Assembly (NCBI GenBank): GCA_905250885.1 | Contig: CAJNOQ010000003.1 | Span: 1 to 64,000, forward strand | Length of the DNA stretch: 64,000 bases | Source of the DNA: Didymodactylos carnosus | Lineage: Eukaryota > Rotifera > Eurotatoria > Philodinida > Philodinidae | Reading direction: 5' to 3' | Shown here: one piece after another, positions 63,138 to 64,000 of the stretch | Position numbering within the stretch: the stretch's first letter is position 1 | Layout of the letters: the number at the start of each line of letters is the position of its first letter | The notes under the pieces: model-generated | The model's database searches: none | Told to the model about the DNA's origin: nothing | The model's input: the letters and a program-made list of their open reading frames with translations, nothing else | Program-made: the position numbers and the translations under genes

Positions 63138-64000
63138 ATCTCATTCTAAAAGTTTTTTCTACTTATCAAGTTAAATAAAATTTTATTTTAATATAGGAAT
63201 ACTCAGAAGACCATGGCAAATTTAACCATATATTTTTTTTCTGAAAAGAGCGCATGTTTTCATAGTCTTCTTCAGTTAAGGATGAACATATATGTGTGTC
63301 GAAATTATATCACCCTAATTTCGACACTTCCGTTGAAATACATGGCATTTTTAGAAACTTTTTGGAGAAAAAGATGCGGACGCTACCCGAAAGTCAAAAA
63401 TATCGTATGTTCTTGGAACAAGAAATATTCCATACACATAAAGCTACTGCTGGCAAAAAGATGAATCAAAAATGATAGCCCGTTTGTTTTCGCATAAAAA
63501 TTCATAAATACTGGTTTTCTCACAAAGGTAGAGAGTATCGTGAGCTGAAAGATTGATTATACATCTTGGTTTTCTATTTTTCTTCTCAATCATTATAACT
63601 AGAGCAAATGTGAAAAAAGATTTGAATAATTGAAGCAGTTTCCGATCTGGTATGATGCGTATAAAGATTCTATCAAAATTGTTTGTAACCCGGATTTCTG
63701 AAAAATCACAATCCTAGAAAACCAAGTCTCTGGGTTAGAAACTCTTTGCAAACAACGTCATTGCAAAAAGCGAACCGAACATTTCTGAACAAAATGAACC
63801 GACAGTGTCGCTATCAGAAATCTGGATGATAGAGGCGCTAAGAGCTATGCTAACAAGTGGCGAATTAACGATGACCAATGAGAAGAAATTTATGGTCGGT
63901 TGCTACACAACGGTGAGCAAAAAGAGAACGATAGAATATGATATATCACGGCGTGAGAGTCAAATTTTGTGGTTTCAAGCTTGTACCTTCAATATGCTTA
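63138..64000. other. Right edge, nothing recognised
   Basis: An 83-codon plus frame at 63213-63464 has no family features. The last 300 bp are somewhat richer in GC but give no clear coding signal. Confidence 0.4.

Overview
The window is AT-rich animal nuclear DNA. The coding genes are split by many short introns (mostly about 45-70 bp, GT...AG), and they include clearly metazoan families: Fringe, a zyxin/LPP LIM protein, a ciliary CFAP77 and ZC3H18. The compact gene structure, low GC and the style of the DDE transposase make a rotifer, probably bdelloid, my best guess. That is an impression from the sequence and not a test.

Layout. 0-0.35 kb: first exon of a secreted peptide on the minus strand, leaving the window. 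1.7-6.2 kb: a decayed LINE (endonuclease, RT and C-terminal pieces) hit by two DNA elements, a 963-bp element with CACAGTG ends (3241-4203) and a 1.2-kb DDE transposon with long inverted repeats (4754-5964). 7.7-10.1 kb: a single-pass membrane protein with a Thr/Ser-rich tail (minus), with a MITE in an intron. 10.8-15.3 kb: a MITE and otherwise unassigned DNA. 15.3-21.1 kb: LPP/zyxin-type three-LIM protein. 23.5-24.5 kb: intronless Fringe. 24.8-27.5 kb: MRPS31 (minus). 28.3-31.1 kb: IDH3A (minus), with a 14-nt exon. 31.8-33.1 kb: a repeat nest containing a 79-bp mariner-type hairpin. 33.6-38.4 kb: importin-13 in 25 exons. 38.4-42.3 kb: intergenic, with one foldback element. 42.3-46.0 kb: two tail-to-tail genes for disordered proteins of 550 and 549 residues. 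47.4-48.8 kb: a decayed PP1 phosphatase gene. 48.9-54.0 kb: CFAP77, whose last intron is 4 kb long and holds a complete ACSM-type acyl-CoA synthetase gene on the opposite strand plus a ~960-bp foldback element. 55.5-60.3 kb: ZC3H18 in 20 coding exons. 60.3-64 kb: intergenic, with a foldback element and a hAT MITE.

The genes are ordinary housekeeping and signalling genes with no shared pathway: two are mitochondrial (MRPS31, IDH3A), a third probably is (ACSM), and the others act in nuclear import and RNA, Notch glycosylation, adhesion and cilia. I found no operon-like or defence-like system. The most notable items are the nested ACSM gene, the CACAGTG element whose two ends differ by an 11-bp spacer, the tiny mariner hairpin with its empty-site copy next door, and the tiny exons. 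Exon edges were read by eye from splice signals, and reading phase was checked across every junction in the multi-exon genes unless stated.
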